Assembly (NCBI GenBank): GCA_004431415.1
Contig: QPMI01000054.1
Location: forward strand, 310,001 to 374,000
Length of the DNA: 64,000 nt
Source: Cyanophora paradoxa
Lineage: Eukaryota; Glaucocystophyceae; Cyanophorales; Cyanophoraceae
Direction: 5' to 3'
In this document: piece by piece, positions 11,181 through 23,901 of the stretch
Position numbering within the stretch: position 1 is the first letter of the stretch
How the letters are laid out: the number at the start of each line of letters is the position of its first letter
Position numbers and translations under genes: made by a program
The notes under the pieces: generated by a model
Seen by the model: the letters and a program-made list of their open reading frames with translations, nothing else
Told to the model about the DNA's origin: nothing
The model's database searches: none

Positions 11181-13129
11181 ATGCAGCAGCAAGCGTTCGC
11201 TGCCCCGGCGCTCATCGTGAGCACCAGCGTGTGCAGCAATGTCGCAGCCAGTGGCGCGAGCTCGGCCTGCCCGGCGCAGACGGCGCGCGTGCCGAGCACG
11301 CCCGGCCGTCGGCACCTGCCGCGCACGCTGATCGCCGATGGGAAGCTGCAGCGTGCCGGCTTTGACGTCAAGCGAACTTTTGCGGGGAGCCGCGCTTCGC
11401 TGCGCCCCGTCGGGCCGGCGCCTGCGGTGCCGCACGCGCCGGCCTCGCCGGGCCAGCGCTGCGCCTCGGCGTCCCTCGCGACGGCTCCCAGCATTGCGGA
11501 CCTGTGCACGAGCACGATCCGCGTCCGCGAGGGCAGCTTCGAGGGCCAGAAGCAGGTGGGCCGGCGTCTGCCGTGCACGGCAGCGGGCGGCCGGCCTCTG
11601 AGCGGCCGGCGCGCAGGTGGACGGCAAGGCGCTGCCGCTGGTGGTGGAGCTGGAGGGCGGGTGCTCGGCTTCGGTGGCCGACGTGCGGGCGTGGGTGCAG
11701 GAGAAGAAGGCGGCGATGGAGGCGCTCATGCACGCGCACGGCGCCGTCCTCTACCGGGGCTTCCCCGCCCGCAGCCCCGCCGAGTTCGACTCCGTCCTCT
11801 CCGCCTTCGGGTCAGCGCGCCGCCCCCGCCGCGGCCCGCGCCCGCTCACACGGGCCGTGCACGTGGGACGCCCCGGGGCACGCGCAGGTACGAGGACGCG
11901 AACATCCGGCAGAGCGTCGCCGGCTGCGTGCGGCGGCTCCTCGAGGCCGACCCCGAGCACTACATCTGGATGGTGCCGCTCCTCCAGCTAATACGGCTTG
12001 GCCGAGCCTCGGCGCCGAGCGCTTCTCGCCCTGACGCCGGGGCCGGCGCAGCACCACGAGAACGCGCACCAGCCGCGCCCGATCCGCACCGTCTTCTTCC
12101 TCTGCGAGGAGCCGAGCGCGGAGGGTGCGCCGCCCCCGGGGGGCCGCCCCCGCAGCCCCGCCGCCGCGGCCGCGCCCGGCTCCGCTCACCTTAGCGCAGG
12201 TGGGGAGACGAGCGTCGCGCTGTCGACGCGGGTCCGGGAGCGGTTCGAGCGCGAGTGGCCCGATGCGTACCGCCGGTGCCCCGCCCCGCCCCCGCCTCGA
12301 GCGCCGCGCTTTGACCCGCGATTTGATCCGCGGTTCGATGCAGGGCGGTGGAGCGGCAGCTGATGAAGTGCGTCGTGATCCCCGGGCAGTTCGCCGCGGG
12401 CTACTTCGGCGAGTCCGACCCGTGCGCCCCTCGCGCGAGCAGCGCTCGGCCCGTCCGGCGCTCGTGTCTCCGAGCGTACCCCGCAGGGCCGCCGCGAGGA
12501 GCAAGGCGGCGTCGCTGGGGTACCGCGTCGAGGAGCAGCCGGACGGGCGCTGGTGGGTCAAGGTCCGCGTCGCCTCCGGGGCGCCGGCGCCCGCCCTCTC
12601 CAGAACGCGCCGCGCTCCTGACCGGGAGGCGCGCAGATCACGGGCCCGCCTGTTCGGCCGCACCCCGTCACCGGCGAGCCCGTCTTCTTCAACCACATGT
12701 CCTGGGGTACGCCGATTCTGCTTTTCGAGGGGGGTCGGGGTGCAGCGCACCGGCTGAGCGCCGCGCAGACTGGTGCCGCTTCTACGCCCCGAACTTCCCC
12801 ACGAACGGCATGGCGTACGGTGACGGGGAGGCCGTACCCAAGGAGGACATGGAGGTCCGGCCCTGTACCCCCGCCCCCCTGCCCCCGGCCGATCCCTCCC
12901 CGCACCAGGCCGTGCGGAATATCGCGGAGGAGGAGAAGGTCCCTGTACCCTGGCAGGCTGGCGACATTCTCATGGTGCGGTACCCCGCCCCGCCGAGCTC
13001 GCCGCCTGCTCCGCGCCGGGCCTGGAGCGATTCCGTACCCCCCGGGCGCAGGTGGACAACGTGAAGGCGATGCACGGTAGGAACGCGTACCGGGGCACCC
13101 GCAAGAACTACGGCGCCTTCTTCTACTAG
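11181..13129 (+). CDS. TauD/TfdA-family Fe(II)/2-oxoglutarate dioxygenase-like protein
   Basis: Exons 11181-11555, 11617-11810, 11888-11972, 12052-12124, 12200-12275, 12344 onward and several more reach the stop at 13127-13129. The catalytic core reads MHAHGAVLYRGFP, then MHHENAHQPRPIRTVFFLCE with PSAEGGETS, VFFNHMSW, DWCRFYAP, YGDGEAVP, PWQAGDILM and DNVKAMHGRNAY. The HHEN motif supplies the HxD/E-type metal ligands and AMHG the distal His; HGRNAYRGTRK corresponds to the 2-oxoglutarate-binding Arg region. It resembles plant clavaminate-synthase-like proteins of the TauD superfamily; the substrate cannot be deduced. About 125 residues before the domain are Ala/Ser/Arg-rich and could be an organelle-targeting extension or a wrong start. 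The donor of the intron near 12560-12640 is ambiguous. Confidence 0.82.
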
Positions 13130-16100
13130 ACCCCCGCATCCCGTGGGCAGAGGCCCGGCGCGGGGCCCCGGCCCGCGGGGGCCTCCCCTAGTGCAGCGCC
13201 CCGCCACGTGCGCGCGAGGACGCCGCGGCGGTGTGCGTGGCAGCGCGACAGGGCCGTCTGGGTCGCAGCCGCTCCCGGACTCTGCGGCGCCAGCCCAACT
13301 TGGCAGGACCCTCACAACTGTGCAAGCGGCCCGCAGACTATGCAGCTCCCGACCCGCGCCCTTCAGCCTTGCTAGCATGCAGATTTGATGATGGAAACAG
13401 TCTGCCAGGCTGTTCCGAGTTCTTGTCCCAGGTCTTCGGTGTCTCGTTAAGAATTGCGGTCAGGTCTTCTCCTAGGTCTATAAAAACAATCGCGCACATG
13501 CATGCGCATGCACATGCGTTCTCTTAAAGAATTAGAATCTCGCGATCGTCACGGCGTGCCGGCCCTTTTTTTTTTGAGAGACTACGGTGGGGCGAACCGG
13601 CCCTTGCCATGATCCCCCATTATCCATTATTTCATTTAAAAATTTCACATTTGCAGCTACCGTCGATGTCGATCGACGTCTCTCTCCATGATCATATGAG
13701 CTTCGCGCGGTTCGCCTGGCATGTACATGTCCTAATTGGAAGGCTGTCGACGTCCACTATAGCCAGTACCGGTAAATCGCCAGTTCTACAGTAGCTATAG
13801 TCTCTCAGTAACACATCCTCGATATTGCCAAGTTGCCATCGACAATGTTACGGCAGGGCCCAAGGCCCGGGGGGTGATTTCTAGGCTTCGTAGCCAAATC
13901 CGGCGCGGCGCTGAGCTAGTCTGAGACACCTTCCTAGTCTGATAGGATTCTCGCCTTTCTTCACAAGTTTCTTGACAATAATGCGATAATTATAACTGGA
14001 TTCGAATTCGAAACTGCATGCGTGGAAGAATTGGAAGTTCAGACAGAAATTGTTTGGTGGCGCGGCTTTCGAATTCAGATGACCTTTCAAATTCCTCACT
14101 CGTCTTCATGCAGGCAATTTTACCGGTCCGCAAGTTCAGATTCAATCGATTGAGCCCTCGGGTCTTAAAAAATCAATCAATGTTCACCAGCGGTCCGCAG
14201 CGAACCATCCGGACCCCCATCGATCGTCATATCGGCGGCGATTCGGCGCGGGCCCCATAAGGGCCCATTTGCATGCCATGAATCATGGCCTTTGATGCCA
14301 GAATTAATTCCAGAATTCAATAATGCCATCATTGCCCGGGGCCATGTGAAGTTGTGAACAGCCGCCATACATGTCCAGCCGAAATTCTAGCGGAGCACAG
14401 CGAACGATTGGCGCGAAACTGAGCACGTCAGAAGTGCAGTTTGGAGCAATCTAGAGCAGGGAAATTTTTGGTTTCGCGCCAATGTCTCGCCGTGCAGAAG
14501 TTGGTCTCGGGGGTCGCTGCGCCCCGGCCCCCTCTTCAGCCCTCGACAGCTCAAGGCAGCTCAAGGCCCGCCCAGGCCCCCCCGCTCCCCCCAACTGCCC
14601 TTCCCGGGACTCGAACGCTGGGGCAATAAGACGCCGGCCGGGCGCACTGCTAGCTCGGCTAGCTCGCCGCGAAACTGGCCTTTTCCTCGTCGCCTTTGTA
14701 TGGCCATACATCTAGGAAAATTTCGTACCGGATCCGCACGAAACTGAGCCTTATTCTAGCATCAAGATGCATACTAGCTAGTATTAAACGCTTCAGTTTC
14801 TCGCCAATCGCTTCCCATTATTTTCAAAGTTTATCCAGCCAAATCGACCAGATGCAGTGAACACTGAAGAGAGCTGTAGTCGGTGTACTCACTGACTATA
14901 GCTACTGTACTACAGTGACTGTACTCCGGAATCCGGAAATCAGTCGGAACTTCACTCGGAAGCTTAACGTTTTAACTAGTATGACTCGCGATCGGATTCG
15001 GATCCGGAACGTAATATAACGTCCGACGGTCCGAACGTTAACTTCCGAAGTTCCTCCCCGACTCCGAGGAGCCCCGGAGGGCCGAATGATGCCCGAAATT
15101 AAATTGGCCCCGAATTCGAATATTTAATCCCCGATATCGATCCGATGCCATGATGATCCGACCGATTCCGACGTCGACGCCGTGACGTCGACGGTCCGCG
15201 GATCCGGAGTCCAATCTCCGGAGCGGGGCAGCCCGGCGGAGTCGATCGCGATTCGCGAGTCGCGAGTCGACTCGCGACTCAGTCCGACCGACTCCGACGT
15301 CGACGTCGACTCAGTCTCAGTCGACGTCGCGCCGGTCGCGGTCCCGGCCGCGGCGTCCCGCGGAGTCGACGTCGACGTCGGCGCGGAGTCGCGGACTCGC
15401 CGCGGACTCCGGGAGGCCGGGCGGCGGACCGTACCGCCGGCGGTACCTGGTAGTACCGTAGTACCGCGGTCCGCGGGTCCGCCGGGCCGGGGGCGCCGGT
15501 CCGATGCACGATGCGTCGATGACTCCGATCCCGGCGATCCGCCGGCGGCCGGCGGGCCGGCCGCCGCGCCCGCCGCCCGGCCGGCCCTCGACTCGGCGAG
15601 TCGGGCGCCGGGCGCCGCCGCTGCAGTGGGGAGTCACTGGGGAGTCAGTGCCACGGTGGGGACCCTTAAGCTTGCCGTGTAACACAAAAATATGCCATGA
15701 TGGCTGACATATTCAGGTCGTTATAAAACTTGACCCTTCTCTTGGTGAAATATGACGGTCCCAAATTATGTCCGACGGTCGTCATGACTCATGAAGTTTT
15801 CAGGCTTGTATGGCCCATGGGGCGGTTAATCGTGTGGGGCGACCTATTGTACCCGTTTTATGACGGCCCCAAATTATAATTATGTCGTTAGATCATGTCC
15901 GAACCGACATAAGATCGCGAGAGATTAATATTCGCGACAGGGCTTCCAACAGGGACAGGGCCCATGGCCAGGGGTAATCTTGCAATGGCCGGCGTTGGCC
16001 GCATGCGCAGCTGCAGGCTCTATATGATCTAGCGAAAGCGACGTCGACACGAATTCGAAGGCATCGCGGGGGATGATCATGAGTGCTGCAGCGCAGGCGC

Positions 16101-16425
16101 CCGTGCGACGTGGAGGTCCAGCTGCCCGTGCCGCGGCCGATCTTAAGCTTGCAATCGCTCACATGCATGAGCTCGGGAGGCCCGGGCCTCGCGATTGCGA
16201 TCGCGCTCAGTCATCTGCGCCGTCTGGCCATGGCCAGTGGTCCCTGGACGTCGACTCTGGGGCATCTTTCGACGTTTCGGATTCTCGGTTCCGGTGCGTT
16301 GACGTTCATTTTCCTTCTGATCATGAGGCCTACGCCCGCAGTCTACAAGGGCTGCAGCTGATCGTTATACATCGCTTTCTCGCCCGCTCATATGCATGGG
16401 CCGCGCGCGGACGATCAGAACGAAG
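13130..16425. other. Gene-free, palindrome-rich intergenic DNA
   Basis: About 3.3 kb with no convincing exon. The sequence is crowded with self-complementary words (CATGATCATATG, GAATTCGAATTC, ATCGAT, GTCGAC and TCGCGA types). A GC-rich patch at about 15160-15660 is built of GACGTCGACGTCGAC-like and CCGGCGG-like runs. It could be degenerate repeat DNA. No RNA gene or terminal repeats are seen. Confidence 0.45.
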
Positions 16426-19400
16426 ATGGACAGCCTTCTCCACCAGCTCAGCAGAGGATCCGAGCCCGTCGGGTCGAGCGCGACGGCGCGGATCCGGAGC
16501 GTGGCGCTGCGGGAGGTGGAGCGGCGGCTCGCTCGCGCCGAGCGCTGGGCCACCGACGCGCCCGGCATCGAGGCCGAGGAGCTCGAAGCGGAACTGGCGA
16601 CGAAGCGGAAGCTTAAGGTGCGGACTGCGCATGCATATACAAACCAACATGTACAATATATATACGTATGCATATATGCGCTAGATAGATATATATCGGA
16701 TCGGCCGTTAATGATTTTATATAAAGAAACGCGATGATGATAATGATTACAGCCTGCACGCGCAAGCGCACGCATACGTATACGTCACGCAATTTTTGAA
16801 AAGAATTCGAAGACATCGATCGCAGCATACGCCCTATATACACCTAGGCCTGCAGCTGACGCTTCAATTCAAACAGACGGTTCCTAAATCTCTGGCTTCG
16901 AGATTCGCAAGTGCAACGGGGAAGCTCAAGATCGTCGGCGAGCTTCGGTCTTTGCCATCGAAGGCGCACCGGATTCGCGCGTTTGGCGGGAAGGGAGCAG
17001 GGGCGTCCGACCCCGGGTCTGCGGCCCTCTCCACGCCGCACGACCCGCGCGCGAAGCGAGAGGTGCGGTCCTTGGAATTCAACTCTCGCATTTGCCTTTT
17101 ATAGATATAGCTATCGCTCATCGTCGCCACCGTTGCGTTCAGTTCGACTTGCAACTCGCTCAAATCGAGTCCAAACTTAGTACGGCGCCTCAAATTGCGC
17201 GATCGCGAGCTCATCCGGATCATTAATTATTACTGCACTTCCAACAGCGAGCGTCCTCGGCCTTCCGAAGAACTCGTCCACGAGGCGCGGTGCGGTTGCG
17301 GCCCTTCAATTTAACGAAACGAAAGAAATTGAATATTCGCATGTACTGTATATACGTAGCTAGATCTGCATAATTATAGATTGCAAATTGATCGAACTCG
17401 AGCGCAGCAATGCAGGTTGGAGATCGTTGCTCGCTTCAGGAGCAGGTCCGCTCTCTAGCTATAGATCTAGATCTCATGATCAGGACTTTATAAATACATA
17501 TATTTAAAACGTGCATCATCGCTCGCGATCGCCGACTCGAGCTCGAGCTCGCACGTGCACACCGGTTCCTTTTGCGATTGATCATGCATACGATCACGTG
17601 CACGGCATGCGCAGCCCGACGAACGTTTTGGCGTGTCCATCATTGTACAGTCGAGGACGTCGCTGCGGGTGACTCTTCATGATCAAAGCGTTGCTGGCTC
17701 TGAAGCAACAGACGCCGAGGGGTACACGCTCAGCGCAAGCTTCGCGACGGATGGTCCAGCACCTGTGTGTTACATCTACAAACATGCTTGACAAAATGAA
17801 TCAAGTTTTCGGATTCGTTGATCAGCTCATTTTCGAGCGCAGGGACGCTCTGATTGCTGGTTAGCGAAAGGCCTGCGAGAGGTTTCGCTCTTCGTGGTCC
17901 GCTTTCGATCCGCGTTGCACTATATTATAAATTAATATGATTATCAATACTGTTCCGACGTGAAATTAATTTGCGATTGCGGATACGGTTTCTGGATACA
18001 TGATAAGCTGGACGACGACCCTCGCTTCGTTTCAAATGCCCTTCTTCACGTTGGTGCGCGATTTGTACCCGGCGCCGGCGTGCCCTCTAGATCTTGTTTG
18101 GTACATATCTCCGGTGGAATGATATCGATCGATCATGTGCAGCTGTCGTCGATCATAATCGTGAATATTAATCGACGGTTGCAGCTGTGTACGACGGAGG
18201 GAGCCGGACCCTGCGATCGATATCCCAGCTGCAGGCCTCGCGATCGCGATCGGATGAATTGAGCTCGAGCTCGAGCTCGGACGACAGTCCTTCAAAATCA
18301 AAGTCGTTGCAGGTGCGTTCAAGATAAATATAGCTAGAAGGAGATCGCTCATCGTTGTTGTTTTTCATTATCAAACGCAAACAAATTTATTCATGCTAAT
18401 CAAACGTCGTTCGAATTCTTTGATCAAAGGGCTGATTCACGTGCATGCTTATTTCAGATTCACGTTGAAAGCATCCCCTTCCAGCCGCTGCAGACCGCAA
18501 AGTGCGCCTTGTGCATTTATTGATGCGAATGCATTTATAAATATTATCTCGTTGACGCACGCCATTCGCAAACGTCGTTCGCAGAGTCGTCAAGGAGTCG
18601 CTTTCCGCAAAGAAGAAGACATCTTGCGTCTATCGATTCAAGCCTCAAGCAGCTGGTGGGTTCCACCAAAATTGCATTTTCTTGACACCGCGAATGATTA
18701 GTCTTCAATATTCATCGCTGATCATGGCTTCTCTTGGAAAACGAAAAGCCGGCTCAAGTTCGGTGATTGTCGAGTTCATCGCAATCCAAGGAGACGCAGA
18801 TGTTCACATTTCCAACGACCCAAGTCAGGCCGTGCCATCGGCTGGTAGACCGCGAATTATTACGGGCTGTGGCCATGCTGGATCGTTATTATTGTGTGTG
18901 GCGCATTCACTCACGATCGATATCATTGGATGCAGGTCAGTGCATGTGGTCGCTGGATGGAATCACATCTCAAAAAGTTCAAGTCGACCCAATAAGCCCC
19001 CAGTATCGTGCGTGAATTTGAGCTCAGAATTAGAGCTAACGAAAATGCTCTAGATCTGATCGATTATAATATCATAATTTATTGCTGAGACTCGCGTTGT
19101 GCAGGCGTCAACTGCTGGTGGTTCATCACGGTTGAGCTGCGGACCAAGGACCCCGCAGCCGGCGCATCCGCGCCCGTGTCGTTCGCCCTTCGGGCGCAGA
19201 CCCAGCCGTTCCCCGCGAAAACGATCCAGCAGATGACGAGCTCCCTCGCCGAGGTGATTCCGTTCTTCGTAGCGTCGATATCGATATCTTTGAAGGGCGA
19301 CACACACACCTACCGGTTCTTATATAACTGGAGATCCAAAGCGGCTTTAATTTCAACGGTCTCCGACAGGTACTCGAGAGGCAAGAGCGAGAAGCGAGGC

Positions 19401-20877
19401 GGGCAGAGGATAAGACGCGTCAGAACGCGGAGAAGGAAGCGCACCATAAGGTCCGCATTCATCGTGCAATTGGCAATCGCGAACGGAGCTCCCTCCGATC
19501 ATGTCAACGTTTGAATTCGAATTCGCGCATAAAAGCGACTGACCGGCGCAAATCAAATTGCGAACGAAGTGCACTTCGGAGTCGTCCGCAATGTCGACGG
19601 TGAGTTTCATTTACAATAAATTAACGACGTACGCTTGTTTCTGGCGCATAATATCTGGCCCTTTTCTGGTTGCCGTCTTAATCATAAGCTTGTACTCGAG
19701 TTCGCGATCGATCTGATCATGACCGCGAGCAAAAATATTGCGCGCTATATTTTGCGCTATATTAATATATTCAATCGATCGATATCAGAACGGGCTTCCA
19801 ATCATCAAAGTCCTCTGCGTCCAGCCAGCGCTAGCCCGAGCCACAACGGGGCTCGACCGGCCGCGGGATCCATGGCCAGTGATCATGAGTCCGTCCATGT
19901 AGCAGCTGCAGGCTCCAGCTCCAGGTGCTCATGATCATGTATCTATGCAGAATATTCGGCTTCGGCCGCGCGCGGCGGTCGACTGATTGTGCTTGCGCAC
20001 GCCCTGCAGCAAAATGCAGGAAGCAGCGGAATCGGTTTCTTCGACGTCGAATTCGCAGCGTCGGATGCAGAAGCTGAGGCTGAGCTGGGAGCCGGCTCAG
20101 GTCAGCGAGAAAGCGATTTACGTGCGAACTGCCTTCATTCGAATTCCTCGCTCTAGATTTGTTGCGCTGGACTGAAGCTGAGAGTACCCGCGCAGGCCCG
20201 CTTGGATCGAGCGGCTGCGGCCAACGCGCAGCGGCGATCCGACGTGTACAGGGAGAGCCCGCGGGGGCGCCTCCCCGCCTCCAATTCCTTCTCCTTCGGG
20301 GCTCCCGCGGTACCGGTCCGTATTCGGACTTGGCTCGGGCGAGCGCTAGCCTGTGGCGGGGACCCTATAGCTATGGCTTAGGCTTCCTCCGGCTCTCCTA
20401 CATATAGCGGACGTGTCACACGCGCGCGTGTCCTCGCAGGCCCCTTCGAATTCAAATGCCAGCCCATGGCCAACACCCGTCGGCCACGCCGAGACGCACT
20501 CGGCCCCCTCGTCGCTGCGGAAATTCTCGATGCATATGCCTGTCCGCCCGAGCTCGCCGGCGGGGTCTCCTCTGCGCCAGCTGGCGATTGGTTCTTCGAA
20601 GCCGGCTCCCCCACGCGAGCTAGAGGCTCCCCCAACCAGCCACGCCGAGACGCACTCGGCCCCGTCGTCTCTGCGGAAGTTCACACTACCGATGCCAGTG
20701 CGCCCCATGGCCAGCTCGGACACGGGATCTTCAATGCAGCAGCACGGTTCCACCAAACCGGCTCCTCCCCGTGAGGCCCCACCGAGCTCGCGATCGAGCG
20801 CGGTGTCGCGATCGGCGCCATTTAAATTTGCGTCTTCGCATCGCCGAATTTACGACTCAAGCACGTCGAACAGTTAG
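16426..20877 (+). CDS. PPC-like/coiled-coil protein, paralogue of the 27.5-30.7 kb gene (partial model)
   Basis: Supported exons all splice in phase 0: 16426-16617 (MDSLLHQLSRGSEP..., 64 codons), 16877-17062 (TVPKSLASRFASATGKLKIV..., 62 codons), one near 17650-17790 (EGYTLSASFATDGPAPVCYI), one near 18750-18830 (SSVIVEFIAIQGDADVHISN), about 19106-19252 (CWWFITVELRTKD...VSFALRAQT), 19371-19449 (coiled coil VLERQEREARRAEDKTRQ), about 20016-20100, about 20193-20300 and a last exon to TAG at 20875-20877. The GDADVHIS and WFITVEL...FALRA strands resemble a pre-peptidase C-terminal (PPC)-type beta sandwich. The tail contains a duplicated THSAPSSLRKF block and is Ser/Pro-rich. There is no signal peptide. 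Introns here are long (0.2-1 kb) and palindrome-rich, unlike elsewhere. The exon list is probably incomplete. Confidence 0.5.
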
Positions 20878-21395
20878 TGTAGAACAGAGCAGTACATTCG
20901 CATATGTATACACGATTCCAATGCCGAGAGCAGTATCGATATTTTCACGATTTCCAATGCCGAGTCCACGATTTCAAAATTAAAAAACCCCGGCCCCCGC
21001 GCTGCGGCAGCATCTGTTTGCCCAGACGCGCACCGTAGCTTTATATATACTAGTGGCCCGGCCGCGATTCTCGCGCCGGGGGTGCAAGGGGGGAACCGTA
21101 ATCTAATGAAAGAGTCGTAGTGGCACGCACATGCACGGGGCAGATCTAGATCGACCCCGGCCCGGCCCAGCGCGCGCGGCAGGTTGAAGTGTAAAGATAG
21201 ACACAGATTATATATGATTGAAAAAAATAGAGAAGGCCCGATAAGCAGACGCTGCGATCAAACCGAATAAGGAAAAGCCTCAATGAAAGGCCAGATTCAG
21301 CGCACTCTATATGATCATGAAAGATTGTTCTGGAGCGAAAAAACGCTGCGCATCAACTGTGTTCGCACGGCCTACCGCTAACCCTGAACAGCTGG
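20878..21395. other. Intergenic spacer between convergent genes
   Basis: Convergent 3' regions of the plus-strand PPC-like gene and the minus-strand gene ending at 21396. It contains a duplicated motif (CACGATTCCAATGCCGAG-like, near 20910 and 20947) and short A-rich runs. No gene is seen. Confidence 0.4.
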
Positions 21396-22004
21396 CTAAA
21401 AGATGATGGTGCTGTCTGCAGAGGGCTCGCCGTAAACATAGGCGATCCAGGCCTTCTGGAGGGGGTCGGGGCGGAAGTCGACCATGGGGGTGAGCGGCAG
21501 CCAGCGGCGCCGGTCCTGAAGAGAGCCGTCTTGCGAGAGCATGGTGAGGCGGCCCGCCGCCTCGAGCGCCCGCAGAGCCACGCGGCTGGCGCGCTGCTCG
21601 CTCCCGCCGCGCATCTGGTAGACAAGGTCTTGAATCTCGATATCCGCGAGGCCGGCATGTGGAGGTCCTCGATCGCAGGCCTGCCGTGGCAATCATGATC
21701 ATGAACAGAGGTCAGCTATGGGCGGTCCACTTCAATGAATCTTCGCGCACCCGACAAAGCGAACGACGAAGCGATCCTGCCGCGCAGCCGCGAGTGCTTC
21801 GACGGTCGCTAAAGCGAAGGCGACGGCTTGCTCGCGCGTGGGGGGGAAGCCAGCCCGGTCGGGGATCGGGAGCTCGCGGACGACGATGAGCAGCGGCTTC
21901 TCAGCCGCTCCGAGCACGGACACGAGACCGCCGACGTCGGGGGCCGCTCCAAGACGGCTCAGTTTCGCGGGATGCGCATTCGGTTTCGCGGGGATCGGGA
22001 CCAT
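21396..22004 (-). CDS. Unknown two-exon protein (possibly missing upstream exons)
   Basis: Exon 1 reads from MVPIPAKPNAHPAKLSRLG through EKPLLIVVRELPIPDRAGF to AAARQDRFVVRFVG. Exon 2 reads LADIEIQDLVYQMRGGSEQR, ALEAAGRLTMLSQDG, RRWLPLTPMVDFRP and QKAWIAYVYGEPSADSTIIF, with a stop at 21396-21398. A phase-0 join works if the intron has a GC donor right after VGC (about 21731) and the acceptor before ACDRGPPHAG. The composition (balanced, few Arg/Pro runs) is unlike the surrounding shadow frames, which supports real coding. I do not recognise the family. A weaker minus-strand open frame at 22398-22680 with VQFRLSRALAKAELLIITH could be an upstream exon, but no splice link is evident. Confidence 0.5.
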
Positions 22005-22832
22005 GAGTTCGGGATTCAGAATTCGGAATGCGGGACTCGGGGCTTGAGTCAGCGTGATTCAGATCGTTTTCGTCCGAAGACGATACACGATCAGCTGATC
22101 TCCCATTGCAGCGCACGCGTTTCGAGGCCCTGAGGAGGGTTCGTGCACAGCATTTCAGCGATTTGAAGAAGTCTCTTGAGATTCATTACGCACTGCGGAC
22201 GGCGATGGTGGCAAAGCCTGGAGCAACAAGTCATTCACATTATGCGGGATATATATCGATGATTCTATTGCAAACCTGATTGATTTGACGGGCCAGTGCT
22301 GCCGCAGTGCTCCAATGTTCCTCTGGGGCAGTTGGAACGCTCCAGGCTGACTCAGTGAGCGTGCGGCAGTTGAAACGCTCCAGGCTGAGCGTGCACGTCA
22401 TTGCGGCCGGGAGATGCATGTCAACCAACGAGAGGGTACCGCCAGGGGCAGAGGCGACGATAAGCCTGTGGGAGGACTTCTCTGGACTTCAGCTGCGGCG
22501 CCCTGTGTATGCAGTATAATCTCAGAAAGCGAAACGCCAACTGAAGACTGGACACGCACTGCTGAATTAAGAGTACCCTGCGTGGCAATGAATACGTGTG
22601 TTATAATTAGCAGCTCCGCTTTTGCCAGCGCGCGGCTCAATCGAAACTGCACGAACTCGAGAGCTGCGACCATGCCATGATGCTGCGCATGCCGGACATG
22701 ACGAAACAAGCTCTGGCGCCAGCAGAAGTGTTCACGGGCTCCGTCCGGACAATGTAAGCAAGTTCCGCCGTTGCATGATGACGACACTGTGCAGCGGGCG
22801 CCACACGCGACGAAGTCCCGCCCCGGGACGAC
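22005..22832. other. Intergenic or upstream region with one weak minus-strand frame
   Basis: Holds a minus-strand open frame at about 22398-22787 of uncertain status. It also has a local imperfect duplication at 22321-22395, where the phrase GCAGTTGAAACGCTCCAGGC and a close variant both occur. Otherwise nothing is recognised. Confidence 0.35.
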
Positions 22833-23573
22833 ACTAGTAAAAGGGGGGTCGCCGGAGCCTGTTTCAGCCTGATTTAAATCAGGCTTAAATCAGGCCGAGA
22901 CAGGCTTGGAAAAACAGGCTCAGCCTAATTTCGGAGGACTAAGCCTGATTTGAAACAGGCTGAAACAGGCTTGAATCAGGCTTGGATCAGGCTGAATGAG
23001 GCTCGAATCAGGCTTCAAACAGGCTTGAACATCAGGCTCGAATCAGGCTTATTTCAGGCTGGATCAGGCTTGCTACCCCCGCCCCGCCCCCAGCACCGCG
23101 CCAGCACACATAGAAGCATCGGAACTCGCATTGCACATATGAGAAGCACTGTTCTACATCTAAACATGCAGACTCGCACTGAAATTTGAAAGCGTTGAAA
23201 TTAAACGTTGAAAAACTGCAGCCTGCTTATCTGCATCTAGATCTGGTACAAATGGTACAAATGGTACAAATGGTACAATTGCAATGGCACTACTTGGGCT
23301 TGCCGCCAGCCTTGCCGCCAGCCTTGGCGGCCGGCGCTGCGGGCTTGACCTTGGGCTTGCCGCCAGGCTTGGGTCAGGAATCAGGCTTGGGTGCAGGCTG
23401 GAGTCCAGCCTGTAAAGAAATCAGGCTAGCCTGATAGCTAATCAGGCTAGCCTGTTTGGCAATCAGGCTGGAATCAGGCTGGCGGCTCAGCCTGATTCCA
23501 GCCTGTTTTCGAATCAGGCTAGCCTGATATTAATCAGGCTGAAACAGGCTCCGGCGACCCCCCTTTTACTAGT
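22833..23573. mobile_element. MITE-like non-autonomous DNA element with 42-bp perfect inverted repeats
   Basis: The left end (22833-22874, starting ACTAGTAAAAGGGGGGTCGC) and right end (23532-23573) are perfect 42-bp reverse complements. The 741-bp element has no transposase frame. Its inside is filled with variants of AATCAGGCTTG and GAAACAGGCT, about 30 CAGGCT or AGCCTG units, mostly CAGGCT on the left half and mixed towards the right, plus four tandem GGTACAAAT units near 23246-23279. Terminal inverted repeats with subterminal repeat arrays are typical of miniature elements mobilised in trans. ACTAGT at the ends is palindromic, so it may be part of the repeat or a target duplication. Confidence 0.85.
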
Positions 23574-23901
23574 GGCGCGACGTCTCCGGGTACAGAAGCG
23601 GCTGCAGATCGTCGTCCCATCTGGTGCGGACTTAATCAGCAGCAGACTCACGCGCGCAATTCGGCGAAGGTGCTAGCGGGCATAAGGCTGCGGCGCAATC
23701 TGCCAAACTTCGGAAGCAAGCACCGCGGCCAGTCCAAGAAGCCGAGCAGCGGAGTGCCGAGCGCAACAAGAGGGCGCGGCCCGGCTGGCGTGCTCGGCTG
23801 CGGGCAGCGCGGTACGCAGTACTGCGGTGCAAGCTTGATGCAGTGAAAAGTAGTCCAGGCGGCACGGGTACCGTGCGACGTACGCGGCGCACTGCATGCA
23901 G

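Noticed and set aside
9873-12194. A 773-codon plus-strand open frame
   Set aside because: Most of it reads through introns and spacer. Only short pieces are real exons of the membrane-protein and dioxygenase genes; the rest is Pro/Arg/Ser shadow from high GC.
19253-19370. Continuation of the PPC-like exon into TYRFLYNWRSKAALIS as a third beta-sandwich unit
   Set aside because: The phase-0 GTGATT donor at 19253 and CGACAG acceptor at 19370 join a clean coiled coil (VLERQEREARRAEDK), so the apparent strand is intronic.
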